From UBA6770 sp965661115 (GTDB taxonomy: Bacteria > Bacteroidota > Bacteroidia > Flavobacteriales_G > Salibacteraceae): a DNA stretch of 8,299 bases. This document shows positions 1 to 6,727 of the stretch, piece by piece. The first letter of the stretch is position 1. Every line of letters begins with the position of its first letter. The DNA lies in contig CBFICO010000104.1 in NCBI GenBank assembly GCA_965661115.1, forward strand, positions 1 through 8,299, given 5' to 3'. The position numbers were made by a program, and so were the translations under genes. The notes under the pieces were generated by a model that was given only the letters and a program-made list of their open reading frames with translations, was not told the DNA's origin and ran no database searches.

Positions 1-257
1 GGCTATTTGCACTAACATTGGGCGCGGTTTTAATCTTGTTGTTGGTGTTAGAAAACATGCGTCAATTGGTTGATTTTGCAACCACCATTTCTTTTTTGAC
101 GACACCTTTTTTAGCGGCTTTGAATTACCGTTCGTTTCTTAAACTTCAAAAAGAGGAAGGGTATCAATTTCCGAAATGGCTGAACTTACTTTCCATTCTT
201 GGGTTGTTATTTTTGATAGGGTTTGCGGGTTACTTTTTATTGGAAAGGTTTGGTTAG
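1..257 (+). CDS. C-terminal end of a probable Nramp-family divalent metal transporter (5' partial)
   Basis: The reading frame is open from the left edge (first full codon at base 3) to the TAG at 255-257, so only about the last 84 residues are present and the real start lies outside the window. The fragment is strongly hydrophobic, with about three membrane segments: one at the very start, one around the FATTISFLTTPFLAALNYR stretch, and one near the C-terminus (LLSILGLLFLIGFAGYF), followed by a short tail. The central stretch, ending in Leu-Asn-Tyr-Arg, resembles from memory the late helices of bacterial Nramp/MntH-like proton-coupled Mn/Fe transporters of the inner membrane. The metal-binding motifs of that family lie in earlier helices and cannot be checked here. 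Another multi-helix permease is possible. The stop is two bases from the stop of the convergent gene on the other strand. Confidence 0.62.
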   Translation, partial: LFALTLGAVLILLLVLENMRQLVDFATTISFLTTPFLAALNYRSFLKLQKEEGYQFPKWLNLLSILGLLFLIGFAGYFLLERFG

Positions 258-259
258 AA

Positions 260-1039
260 TTACCAAGGAAGCACTTTAACTCCAATTACCAGACTATTCG
301 CCTCTGGAGCTTCACCGTTTTTAAAGAAATTAATAAGACCGTAATTACCAAAAATGTGGTAATTGGCGTAACCGAAGCGTAAGGTAAGCGCTGCGCTGAA
401 TGGTTGTTGGTGCATCGGCCACTTTTGTTCAATGGTGGTTTCCATGCCGTTGGTGCTGTATTCAACCTTTTGGTTACCGCATAGCCTGTAGCCTAAAATG
501 ACTCCAGTAGCAAAATGAAAAGCTTTTGAATGCTTTACGTTAGTGTTGAATGCTAAAAGCAACGGAACAGTTATAAAACTGCTTTGCACGTTGTTTTTAG
601 AGAAGGCGTTAGTCGTGTCAACCAAACCCATCAGACTGTCGTTCTGAGAACGCAATATGGCATTTTCTGATAAATGAAAATTGTAAAAATCGAAACCTAA
701 TCCCGTTATGAACTTTATGTATTCGCCATTTATGGTTATGTCTTTCTCAAGAGCGTTGATGCCAAAATAAAACGAGCGACCTGTATTGGGCGCTAAAAAA
801 TTATAACTCGCAGGAGGTTTTGTTCCATTTTCATAGAGCAACATATTTATACCAAGGTCGAGTCCTTGCCAATGTCTATTACTGCGCTGTTTCCAGTCAT
901 CAAAGTTAAAATCGCGTTTTTTTTCGTCTGTTATTATTCTATCTCCTGCGTTTGGGATGGTGTCTTGTGTAAACCCGTTAAAACCAAAAAAGAAACAAAC
1001 CAAAAAGGGTAGTAGGGTGTTACAGAGATAAAATCGCAT
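260..1039 (-). CDS. Exported outer-membrane beta-barrel-like protein, uncharacterised
   Basis: This 259-residue protein has an N-terminal signal peptide: Arg at position 2, then a hydrophobic core LLPFLVCFFFGF and probable cleavage just before Gln25 (GFT|Q). After a charged stretch (about 30-58) the protein alternates short amphipathic strands with loops, for example LDLGINMLLY, FYFGINAL, FITGLGFDFYNFHL, ITVPLLLAFNT, FHFATGVILGYRL, SAALTLRFGYANYHIFGNYGL and a final LVIGVKVLPW strand. This is the pattern of an 8-10 strand barrel of the PorT / outer-membrane beta-barrel domain type common in Bacteroidota. No enzymatic motif is visible. The start at 1039 is chosen because the signal peptide follows at once. 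The gene converges on the transporter gene with only two bases between stops and diverges from the subtilase gene across 50 bases, so it is probably transcribed alone. Its substrate or role is unknown. Confidence 0.7.
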   Translation of the reverse strand: MRFYLCNTLLPFLVCFFFGFNGFTQDTIPNAGDRIITDEKKRDFNFDDWKQRSNRHWQGLDLGINMLLYENGTKPPASYNFLAPNTGRSFYFGINALEKDITINGEYIKFITGLGFDFYNFHLSENAILRSQNDSLMGLVDTTNAFSKNNVQSSFITVPLLLAFNTNVKHSKAFHFATGVILGYRLCGNQKVEYSTNGMETTIEQKWPMHQQPFSAALTLRFGYANYHIFGNYGLINFFKNGEAPEANSLVIGVKVLPW

Positions 1040-1043
1040 TTCA

Positions 1044-1051
1044 CAAAGAAA
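1044..1051 (-). promoter_or_regulatory. Possible -7 element of the barrel-protein gene
   Basis: On the minus strand the bases TTTCTTTG match the Bacteroidota -7 consensus TAnnTTTG except at the second position. They end four bases before the ATG at 1039. No clear -33 TTTG box can be placed at the usual distance. A transcript from here would have almost no leader. Weak support; another near-match with a one-base longer spacer lies further upstream in the same divergent region. Confidence 0.2.
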
Positions 1052-1077
1052 TCACAAAATCTATAAAAGAAATAAGG

Positions 1078-1085
1078 CACATTTG
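1078..1085 (+). promoter_or_regulatory. Possible -7 element of the subtilase gene
   Basis: The bases CACATTTG just before GCAGCATG fit TAnnTTTG except at the first position. Only four bases separate the element from the ATG at 1090, so the expected transcription start would fall at or next to the start codon and the mRNA would be nearly leaderless. No Shine-Dalgarno sequence is seen, and no clear -33 box. The placement resembles a pattern seen before other Bacteroidota genes, but it is a prediction from sequence only. Confidence 0.3.
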
Positions 1086-1089
1086 CAGC

Positions 1090-3780
1090 ATGAAAATTTA
1101 CAAGGGGATTACATTCTTATTTACAGCAGCTTTATCAATCACAAACACCATAAATGCACAAACAGCAGAAGAAATTGTTATTCAAAACACGGCAGTTGAA
1201 GAGTTACTCGAATTCTCCGAAGAATGGAGAGTTAAAGACAGCATTGACTTAGCCAAAGCGCTAATAGAAGCTAAGAAAAACAATTGGCCAATAGAAATAG
1301 AAACTGAATCGGGCTATATGCGCTTGGTAGGTTTGCATGAAAATGGAGCTCCAAAATATAATACCACGAATAATCGAAATGCCGCAAAAACCATATCTAC
1401 CGATAAAGTGCACGGAAATGGAGGCCAAGGTTTTAACCTAGAAGGTCAGAATATGATTGTTGGTGAATGGGATGGCGGTGGAGTTCGTCACACTCACCAA
1501 GAATTCGGAAATCGAGTGCTTAGAAGAGATGTTCCAACTGGTACAAATCGACATGCAACTCATGTAGCGGGAACACTTGTAGCATCGGGCGTGCGTGGCT
1601 CTGCAAAAGGAATGGCACCTAAAGCTACCTTATGGGCATATGATTGGGATAGTGATGCATCCGAAATGTCAACTGCTGCTTCTCAAGGATTACTAGTGTC
1701 GAATCACTCGTACGGAACTGCTGCTGGTTGGAGTAACTCTACAGGAAGTTGGGTTTGGTGGGGCAACGCTTCTGTAAATTCATTCGAAGACTATCAATTT
1801 GGTTTTTATGACAACAGAGCCAGAGCCTGGGATAGAATGGCACGTTTGGCTCCCTATTATTTAATTGTAAAAGCGGCAGGAAACGATAGAAATGATAGTT
1901 ACAGTGGAACGCATAGATTTTGGAATGGATCTTCATGGGCTACGTCGAGTGCAGCAAGAAAAAAAGACGGCGATTACGATTGTATTCCAACTTATGCAAC
2001 TGCAAAAAATATACTTACGGTAGGAGCAGTTGGCGATTTAACCAATGGTTGGTCAAACCCCAACGGAGTGGCAATGACCAATTTTAGTGGATGGGGACCT
2101 ACTGACGACGGCAGAATTAAACCCGACATTGTCGGAAATGGTCTGCAGGTGTATAGCACTACAAATAATTCAAATACTTCGTACGGAAACTCTAACGGTA
2201 CCAGTATGGCCTCTCCAAATGTTGCTGGGTCATGTATTTTGTTACAACAGCATTACAAAGCTGAAAACGGATCTTACATGAGAGCTGCAACACTTAAGGG
2301 GTTGGTTATCCATACGGCTGACGAGGCGGGTAGCACTGCGGGCCCTGACTATAAGTTTGGATGGGGATTGATGAATACGCTTAAAGCGGCTCGTGCTATT
2401 TCAAGCAGTTCAACTACAATAGAAGAGTTAACTCTTAACAATGGCGGCAAAAATGAACGATTGTTATTTTCGAACGGGTCAACGCCAGTAAAAATCACCA
2501 TTTGTTGGACAGATGTTGAAGGTTCGGTGCACACGCCAGCTCTGAATAATCGCTTAATAAAATTGGTGAACGATTTAGATGTTCGTTTGGTAAATGCAAA
2601 TAACAATGCAACCTATTACCCTTACCGACTAAACCCTTTAATTCCAACAGCAGTTGCAACAAAAGGAGATAATATTCGAGATAATGTAGAGCATATTTAT
2701 TATCCAACTTTACCAGCAGGAAACTACTATTTACGCATAACCCACAAGGGATTTTTGAGTGGTGGGAGTCAGAATTTTTCGCTTATATACGAGGGTTTTG
2801 TCGATGGACCAAGAGCTGATTTTTCAGCTTCTAAAACAAGTATTTGCGCTGGAGATACCGTTTACTTTACCGATAAATCTAATGGAAATGTAAATGCTTG
2901 GCAGTGGACTTTTTCTGGTGCAACAACAAGCGGATCTACTCAAAGAAACCCTATGGCTGTGTTTAATAATCCAGGAACTTTTTCTGTAACACTAAGGGCG
3001 CTTTCTGGAGCACTTAGTGACACCAAAACAATAAACATTAAGGTAAATGATTTTCCTAATGCAGCGGTGGTTGATAAGGATACTGTTTATTGTCAATCGG
3101 AAAAAGATGAGGTTGTTTTAACTCCAGTAGAGGCCAATGGAACATGGAATGGTGGAACTTGGATGTTGTTTATCAATAACTGTAAGTTCAGACCTAGTAG
3201 ATTAACCGCTGGTGATTATGTGGCAGTTCATACACTAATTAATCAATTTGGATGTACAGGTGTGGATTCGGTAGTTGTAAAGATTAGAGAAAATCCAGTT
3301 CCAACACTTTCCTTGCAAAAAACAGATTATTGTGAAGATGAAAGCGCTTTTACATTAACTGGTGGCACACCGTCTGGTGGTTTGTACCTCATCAATGGTG
3401 GACCAAACGCTCGTTTTGATCCAGGAAAATTAACCATTGGTTCGCATAGAATTGGCTATGAATATACGGATACAAATGGCTGTAAAGGAGCAACAGAATC
3501 TTATGTATGGGTTGAGAATTGCGTTGGAATTGATGAGGTGTTAAACGAGAGCGACATTAATGTGTTTCCAAATCCATTCGCACAAAAGGTAATGCTTAGG
3601 AGTAATTCAGAGTTTGACGTAACCAAAATCACTACCGTATCTGGTAAGGTTGTACAGGTGGATAAAAGAGAAGGGGATAACCAATTGGAGCTAGACTTTA
3701 ATGAACTATCTAGAGGCGTTTATCTGGCAGAGGTAAACGCAAATGGCGTTAAATCAATACTTAGACTTATAAAGAAGTAA
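1090..3780 (+). CDS. Secreted subtilisin-like (S8, KP-43-type) serine protease with PKD, Ig-like repeats and T9SS sorting domain
   Basis: This 896-residue extracellular endopeptidase has a signal peptide at 1-23 (cleavage near INA|Q) and a propeptide-like region at about 25-105. The S8 catalytic domain (about 106-437) has its triad visible: Asp128 in VGEWDGG, His155 in RHATHVAGT (Ala replaces the usual Gly after His) and Ser372 in NGTSMASPNVAG. The oxyanion-hole Asn265 lies in AAGND. A Trp-rich insertion lies at about 212-250, and a second insert ending in DYDCIP follows the Asn motif. Residues 445-570 (CWTDVEGS ... LVNDLDVRL ... DNVEHIYY ... GSQNFSLIYEG) resemble the C-terminal beta-barrel of KP-43-type alkaline proteases. 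Then come a PKD domain (573-653) and two related Ig-like repeats (about 656-732 and 735-810), each with a YC near its start (C668, C748) and a GC near its end (C722, C798), a probable disulfide. Residues 815-896 (INVFPNPF ... VSGKVV ... LSRGVYLAEV ... LRLIKK) are a type A T9SS sorting domain. It is therefore expected to cross the outer membrane through the Por system and be released or surface-attached after CTD cleavage. It stands alone on its strand; physiological substrate unknown. Confidence 0.93.
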   Translation: MKIYKGITFLFTAALSITNTINAQTAEEIVIQNTAVEELLEFSEEWRVKDSIDLAKALIEAKKNNWPIEIETESGYMRLVGLHENGAPKYNTTNNRNAAKTISTDKVHGNGGQGFNLEGQNMIVGEWDGGGVRHTHQEFGNRVLRRDVPTGTNRHATHVAGTLVASGVRGSAKGMAPKATLWAYDWDSDASEMSTAASQGLLVSNHSYGTAAGWSNSTGSWVWWGNASVNSFEDYQFGFYDNRARAWDRMARLAPYYLIVKAAGNDRNDSYSGTHRFWNGSSWATSSAARKKDGDYDCIPTYATAKNILTVGAVGDLTNGWSNPNGVAMTNFSGWGPTDDGRIKPDIVGNGLQVYSTTNNSNTSYGNSNGTSMASPNVAGSCILLQQHYKAENGSYMRAATLKGLVIHTADEAGSTAGPDYKFGWGLMNTLKAARAISSSSTTIEELTLNNGGKNERLLFSNGSTPVKITICWTDVEGSVHTPALNNRLIKLVNDLDVRLVNANNNATYYPYRLNPLIPTAVATKGDNIRDNVEHIYYPTLPAGNYYLRITHKGFLSGGSQNFSLIYEGFVDGPRADFSASKTSICAGDTVYFTDKSNGNVNAWQWTFSGATTSGSTQRNPMAVFNNPGTFSVTLRALSGALSDTKTINIKVNDFPNAAVVDKDTVYCQSEKDEVVLTPVEANGTWNGGTWMLFINNCKFRPSRLTAGDYVAVHTLINQFGCTGVDSVVVKIRENPVPTLSLQKTDYCEDESAFTLTGGTPSGGLYLINGGPNARFDPGKLTIGSHRIGYEYTDTNGCKGATESYVWVENCVGIDEVLNESDINVFPNPFAQKVMLRSNSEFDVTKITTVSGKVVQVDKREGDNQLELDFNELSRGVYLAEVNANGVKSILRLIKK
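3532..3777 (+). other. T9SS C-terminal sorting domain of the protease
   Basis: This sub-region of the protease gene encodes residues 815-896. It has the order expected for type A Por secretion tails: an FPNPF motif, a central VSGKVV strand, the L..GVYLAEV motif and a basic end (RLIKK). In known T9SS cargo this domain directs export through the outer membrane and is removed by the sortase-like PorU. The T9SS genes themselves are not in this window. Confidence 0.9.
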
Positions 3781-3789
3781 GATTAAGGC

Positions 3790-4560
3790 TTATTTAGAAG
3801 TTGGATTTGTATTGTTTTGGCAATCCAAGATTGCTTTTACAATATCGTATTCTTTGGCTTTAAGCACGAATTCATCTTCAAGTGGGCAACCTTCCATAAA
3901 CTTTTCAGCTTCCAATTTCGAATCGAGTTCTAAAACGCGTTGAACCACACCAGGATTGTAGCGTTCTTCAATGGTTTTTTGTCGTTCTAACTCTGCTTTT
4001 GATTTGGCTAATTTTTTTGCCGTTCTGGCTTCACGTCCAAACTTATTGTACAGTTTGGTTATAGGGCTTCCCAGAGGTATATGAGCGTTTAAGTCTGTTG
4101 GTACATCTTCCAATTCGCTCGGTTCGTCATACTGAAACAATTCGTTGATTATTGGTTTTGCTGGTTGTTGGTTGGTAAAGTCTTCTTTAAATGCCTGCTT
4201 AGAGCTGTATTGGTTCACATCAAAACCGGGTAAGGAATACACTCGTTCTGTCATATAAATGGATATCATTTGCCCACTTGGAATCCAAAACGTACCCGTA
4301 TATAAGTAATGATCGTTGTAACCAATAGAGGTAAGCACTATGGTGTCTCCTGGAGTGTAGGGCATGGTAAAAAAGCCATCACTAGCAGAGTTTGTGGCTT
4401 GGTTAGTGGAAGTATTTAGTACATGAACTGCAACTAAATAGCTGCTGTCCTTCTTTGAAATAATTTGTCCATTAAGTAATTTTTTCTGAGCGTAAGAAGA
4501 CGCGCTTAAGCCAGATAATAATGCAAACAGAACAAATTGTAGTATGTAATTTTTGGACAT
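3790..4560 (-). CDS. Exported carboxypeptidase-regulatory-like (CarboxypepD_reg-like) domain protein
   Basis: The product is 256 residues. A signal peptide spans 1-24, with cleavage after SSYA and Gln as first mature residue, as is usual in this phylum. Residues about 27-112 form a small beta-sandwich of the CarboxypepD_reg-like type: LLNGQIISKKDSSYLVAVHV ... ATNSASDGFF ... PGDTIVLTSIGYND. This matches the pattern 'G.V.......I..A.V......GT.TD..G.F......GD.L..S.IGY' found in TonB-dependent receptors and many Bacteroidota surface proteins. There is no TonB box, plug or barrel afterwards. The rest (about 120-256) is charged, with a Lys/Arg/Glu-rich stretch at about 175-225 and two Cys (C225 region and near the C-terminus); no function is recognisable there. 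It is the last of three minus-strand genes, 37 bases after the barrel-SPOR gene, and could be co-transcribed with it or use its own promoter in the gap. It converges on the protease gene with nine bases between stops. Confidence 0.75.
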   Translation of the reverse strand: MSKNYILQFVLFALLSGLSASSYAQKKLLNGQIISKKDSSYLVAVHVLNTSTNQATNSASDGFFTMPYTPGDTIVLTSIGYNDHYLYTGTFWIPSGQMISIYMTERVYSLPGFDVNQYSSKQAFKEDFTNQQPAKPIINELFQYDEPSELEDVPTDLNAHIPLGSPITKLYNKFGREARTAKKLAKSKAELERQKTIEERYNPGVVQRVLELDSKLEAEKFMEGCPLEDEFVLKAKEYDIVKAILDCQNNTNPTSK

Positions 4561-4565
4561 TTACT

Positions 4566-4573
4566 CAAAAGTA
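4566..4573 (-). promoter_or_regulatory. Candidate -7 element (TACTTTTG) before the CarboxypepD_reg-like gene
   Basis: Read on the minus strand, TACTTTTG matches the Bacteroidota -7 consensus TAnnTTTG exactly and ends five bases before the ATG at 4560. The upstream -33 box is not convincing, because the expected distance falls on TTAGC near the preceding stop codon. If used, it would give an almost leaderless mRNA and allow this gene to be expressed apart from the upstream SPOR genes. Confidence 0.35.
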
Positions 4574-4597
4574 GAGCAAACGGGTAGAGGTAGCTAA

Positions 4598-6664
4598 TTA
4601 TTTTAGAATATCTAACGCTTGTTTTGCTGTAATGGTTTTTCCATCGTACTCTCCAACAACAAATGCATCAGTAATATCAAAATCTCCAAGTTCAGCAATG
4701 TAAGCTTCAGCTTGTTCGTAGCTGCTAAACGAACCCACGTAGTATCTGGTCATTCCGCTAGCAGCTCTTTCGTCTTGTATTTTACCTAGCTTCAGGATTT
4801 TTTTGAAGTGGTCCATAGGAATTGCCGCTTTATAAGCGCCCAGCTGAACTTTAAACTTAACCTTTGACTTATCTGAACCAACAGGAGCATTACTACCAGA
4901 GCCTCCTGGTTTGTAGTTTGGATCGAATGTAGCACCGGCGCCTGATATTGAAACTTGTTCACCTTTGCTAAACGCTTTTACTAAACAATCGCCATAACCC
5001 TCTCCTTTGAGCTTAACTTTTGCATCAGCTGCTTGGTCATAACTGGAGTAGTTGCCCGTGTAATATCTAGTGTAACCATCGCCGCTCTTAATACCAATCA
5101 CATCAAGATCACCAAATATGTTCTTTTTAACTTCTCTCTTAAATGCGCCAATTTGTATTCTGAAAACTGTACCTGCTGGTGCAGATTTACCCGCGCTTGC
5201 TCCCACAAACTCTCCACGCGTATCAGCAGTAATTACCTTTCCTGTTACGGTTTCTTCTACTATCGCACGGGTAGAAATCCCTTTGTCTTTTAGCTCTTTG
5301 TTTTTGGCCAAAGCTTCACTTATGTCGTCAAACTCACCAACTAGCATGGTGTTGTCATCACCGTCTTTTACACTTTTGAGTGTTTCGTTGCTTAACAGAT
5401 CTCCAGCTTGTTCCGTAGTGAGCGAATCGGCATCAACCTGAACACTGTATTTTTTCTTTTTAACTCGAGCGCTCTTATTCGGTAATTCGTTGGTGTAGAT
5501 TGTGTCTTCATAAGAAGATAGAACCCCATTTTCGTCCAAGAAACGAAGTGCAATCATTTCAATATCTTCTTGGGTGAGTCCAACTCCGTTAGTGTCAACC
5601 ACCAAAGTAGAATCAGTTCCTAGTTCTAGGTCTTTGTAATCGGGTACGCCGTCATTATCTTCATCGTACGGACAACCTTTTTCATCTACTTCAATTCCGG
5701 CTGGAGTTTCTGGGCAATTATCTTGCAGGTTAGGTACCCCGTCTAAATCTGCGTCTCCAGTTGTCATGTTGGCTAATTCTTCATCGCTAATTTTATCATC
5801 GTATTCGCTTTCAAACTTGTGTTTGGATAAATCGAAGCTTAAACCTACATGGCTATAGAGAATTCCGTCAAGTTTTCCAGGTCCTTTGTAATCTCCAACT
5901 CCACCTTTAGAAACACCATCAACCATATCCGATAATAAAATACTGTAAGTGGCTCCAATGTGCGCGTGCATTCGGTGACTCATTCTTACGTTAACACCCG
6001 CCCCAACAGGAACAGCAAAAGCGAATTTCTCGTAATTAGGCGCGCTGCTGATTCCACTTTTTCTAATGTCAGTTTCGTAATTGTAATCTCGTTGTAAAGC
6101 TTGTGCAGAAGCAATGTTTTCAGGAGTTTCTTCTCTGTCCATAATGTCTCCCGTGCTCCAGTAGTAATATTGATTTCCGTTTGCATCAAACAAATCGGTT
6201 TTGGAATTAAACACTAGAGCATCAAAACCTAGAGATAAGTATGGATCTATTACTCTTTTTTCGCTTAAAAAATGGTTGAAATTGTAACTTACCTCACCGC
6301 CAAATGTTTGAACTCGGCTATTAAAATTTAAGTTTCGGTCAATACTTCTCTCGTTGGCAGAAACTTTACCAAGCATGGTGCGAAAGGTGATGTAAAAACT
6401 GCTTTTCAGAGGAAAAGAAATACTAAAATCCGTTGCTAGGTTAGAGAGCAGGAATCCGTTGGCCTTTTGATTATTGGTAACATCACCATAGAATGCCAGC
6501 CAACCACCTGAAAGGGAGATAATTGGTCTGAAATCATTGGTTTTTTCAGTGGTATCGTTTGTTGGCGTATCTAATGCAAAATCATCAACTGAACTACTAT
6601 CAGCCTGAGAAAAGCCTGCTAACGAGGCAAAAGCAACACATATTCCTAGTAGGATTGACTTCAT
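4598..6664 (-). CDS. Outer-membrane beta-barrel protein with thrombospondin type 3 repeats and three SPOR-like modules
   Basis: This 688-residue envelope protein has a signal peptide at 1-19 (GFS|Q). After an acidic, Thr/Asp-rich stretch (20-45) comes a barrel-like region at about 46-280 with alternating strands (ISLSGGWLAFYGDV, SFYITFRTMLGKV, FGGEVSYNFNHFL, DPYLSLGFDALVF, AFAVPVGAGVNVRM, HAHIGATYSILL, YSHVGLSFDLS). Residues 302-345 are calcium-binding thrombospondin type 3 repeats (DADLDGVPNLQDNCP and DEDNDGVPDYKD). OmpA-family proteins of Bacteroidota usually follow this with an OmpA peptidoglycan-binding domain. Here, after a short linker, there are three SPOR-like modules instead (about 404-480, 499-575, 602-688) with motifs such as FRIQIGAFK, TRYY.G..SSY.QA and G..IT. 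SPOR domains bind denuded peptidoglycan glycan strands, so an outer-membrane to peptidoglycan tether is a reasonable inference. It lies 63 bases after the other SPOR gene and 37 before the next gene, probably in one transcription unit. The ATG at 6664 is supported by the signal peptide; no Shine-Dalgarno is seen. Confidence 0.85.
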   Translation of the reverse strand: MKSILLGICVAFASLAGFSQADSSSVDDFALDTPTNDTTEKTNDFRPIISLSGGWLAFYGDVTNNQKANGFLLSNLATDFSISFPLKSSFYITFRTMLGKVSANERSIDRNLNFNSRVQTFGGEVSYNFNHFLSEKRVIDPYLSLGFDALVFNSKTDLFDANGNQYYYWSTGDIMDREETPENIASAQALQRDYNYETDIRKSGISSAPNYEKFAFAVPVGAGVNVRMSHRMHAHIGATYSILLSDMVDGVSKGGVGDYKGPGKLDGILYSHVGLSFDLSKHKFESEYDDKISDEELANMTTGDADLDGVPNLQDNCPETPAGIEVDEKGCPYDEDNDGVPDYKDLELGTDSTLVVDTNGVGLTQEDIEMIALRFLDENGVLSSYEDTIYTNELPNKSARVKKKKYSVQVDADSLTTEQAGDLLSNETLKSVKDGDDNTMLVGEFDDISEALAKNKELKDKGISTRAIVEETVTGKVITADTRGEFVGASAGKSAPAGTVFRIQIGAFKREVKKNIFGDLDVIGIKSGDGYTRYYTGNYSSYDQAADAKVKLKGEGYGDCLVKAFSKGEQVSISGAGATFDPNYKPGGSGSNAPVGSDKSKVKFKVQLGAYKAAIPMDHFKKILKLGKIQDERAASGMTRYYVGSFSSYEQAEAYIAELGDFDITDAFVVGEYDGKTITAKQALDILK
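4601..4861 (-). other. SPOR-like module 3 of the barrel-SPOR protein
   Basis: Encodes residues about 602-688. Its features are VKFKVQLGAYK at the first strand, GMTRYYVGSFSSYEQA in the middle, DAFVVGEYDGKTIT near the end and a final AKQALDILK tail. It is the best preserved of the three copies and the one most like the module in the neighbouring upstream gene. Confidence 0.75.
4940..5170 (-). other. SPOR-like module 2 of the barrel-SPOR protein
   Basis: Encodes residues about 499-575: VFRIQIGAFKREV, then GYTRYYTGNYSSYDQAAD and CLVKAFSKGEQVSI. It is clearly the same fold and subtype as module 3. It is joined to module 3 by a Gly/Ser/Pro-rich linker (about 580-600). Confidence 0.72.
5225..5455 (-). 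other. Divergent SPOR-like module 1 of the barrel-SPOR protein
   Basis: Encodes residues about 404-480: KKYSVQVDADS, TMLVGEFDDISEALAKNKEL, then RAIVEETVTGKVIT. The spacing and the VTGKVIT end match modules 2 and 3, but the RYY aromatic stretch is replaced by TMLV and the Gly-Ala after VQ by Asp-Ala. It looks like a diverged copy that may have lost glycan binding. Confidence 0.5.
5630..5761 (-). other. Thrombospondin type 3 calcium-binding repeats
   Basis: Encodes residues 302-345 of the barrel-SPOR protein. Two Asp-rich D.D.DGVP loops (D304/D306/D308 and D334/D336/D338) flank an NCPETPAG...GCP segment with two Cys (C317, C331). This is the usual linker between barrel and periplasmic domain in OmpA-like proteins of this phylum and is expected to bind calcium. 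Confidence 0.85.
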
Positions 6665-6727
6665 TTTGCTAATTGCAATAATCGGCCTAAAGTAACTAAT
6701 AAATAAAAGACTGGGAATAATTTTTTT

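Noticed and set aside
176..382. Plus-strand frame of 68 codons overlapping the transporter end and the barrel gene.
   Set aside because: It crosses the ends of two better supported genes in other frames and has no recognisable sequence feature.
3768..3800. Possible terminator hairpin between the protease and the CarboxypepD_reg-like gene (TAAG ... CTTA).
   Set aside because: Only four base pairs with an AT-rich stem and no T-run following; too weak to call.
5033..5441. Plus-strand open frames of 86 and 107 codons opposite the SPOR-encoding region.
   Set aside because: They overlap a minus-strand gene with clear repeated modules; no recognisable domain or start context supports them.
6687..6694. 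TACTTTAG on the minus strand in the 63-base gap before the barrel-SPOR gene, a near-match to TAnnTTTG.
   Set aside because: One mismatch in the conserved TTTG and no -33 box at the right distance; the gene may simply be read from the upstream gene.
6721..6727. Run of seven T in the gap between the two SPOR genes, as a possible terminator.
   Set aside because: On the transcribed minus strand it reads as A, directly after the stop codon, and no stem precedes it.
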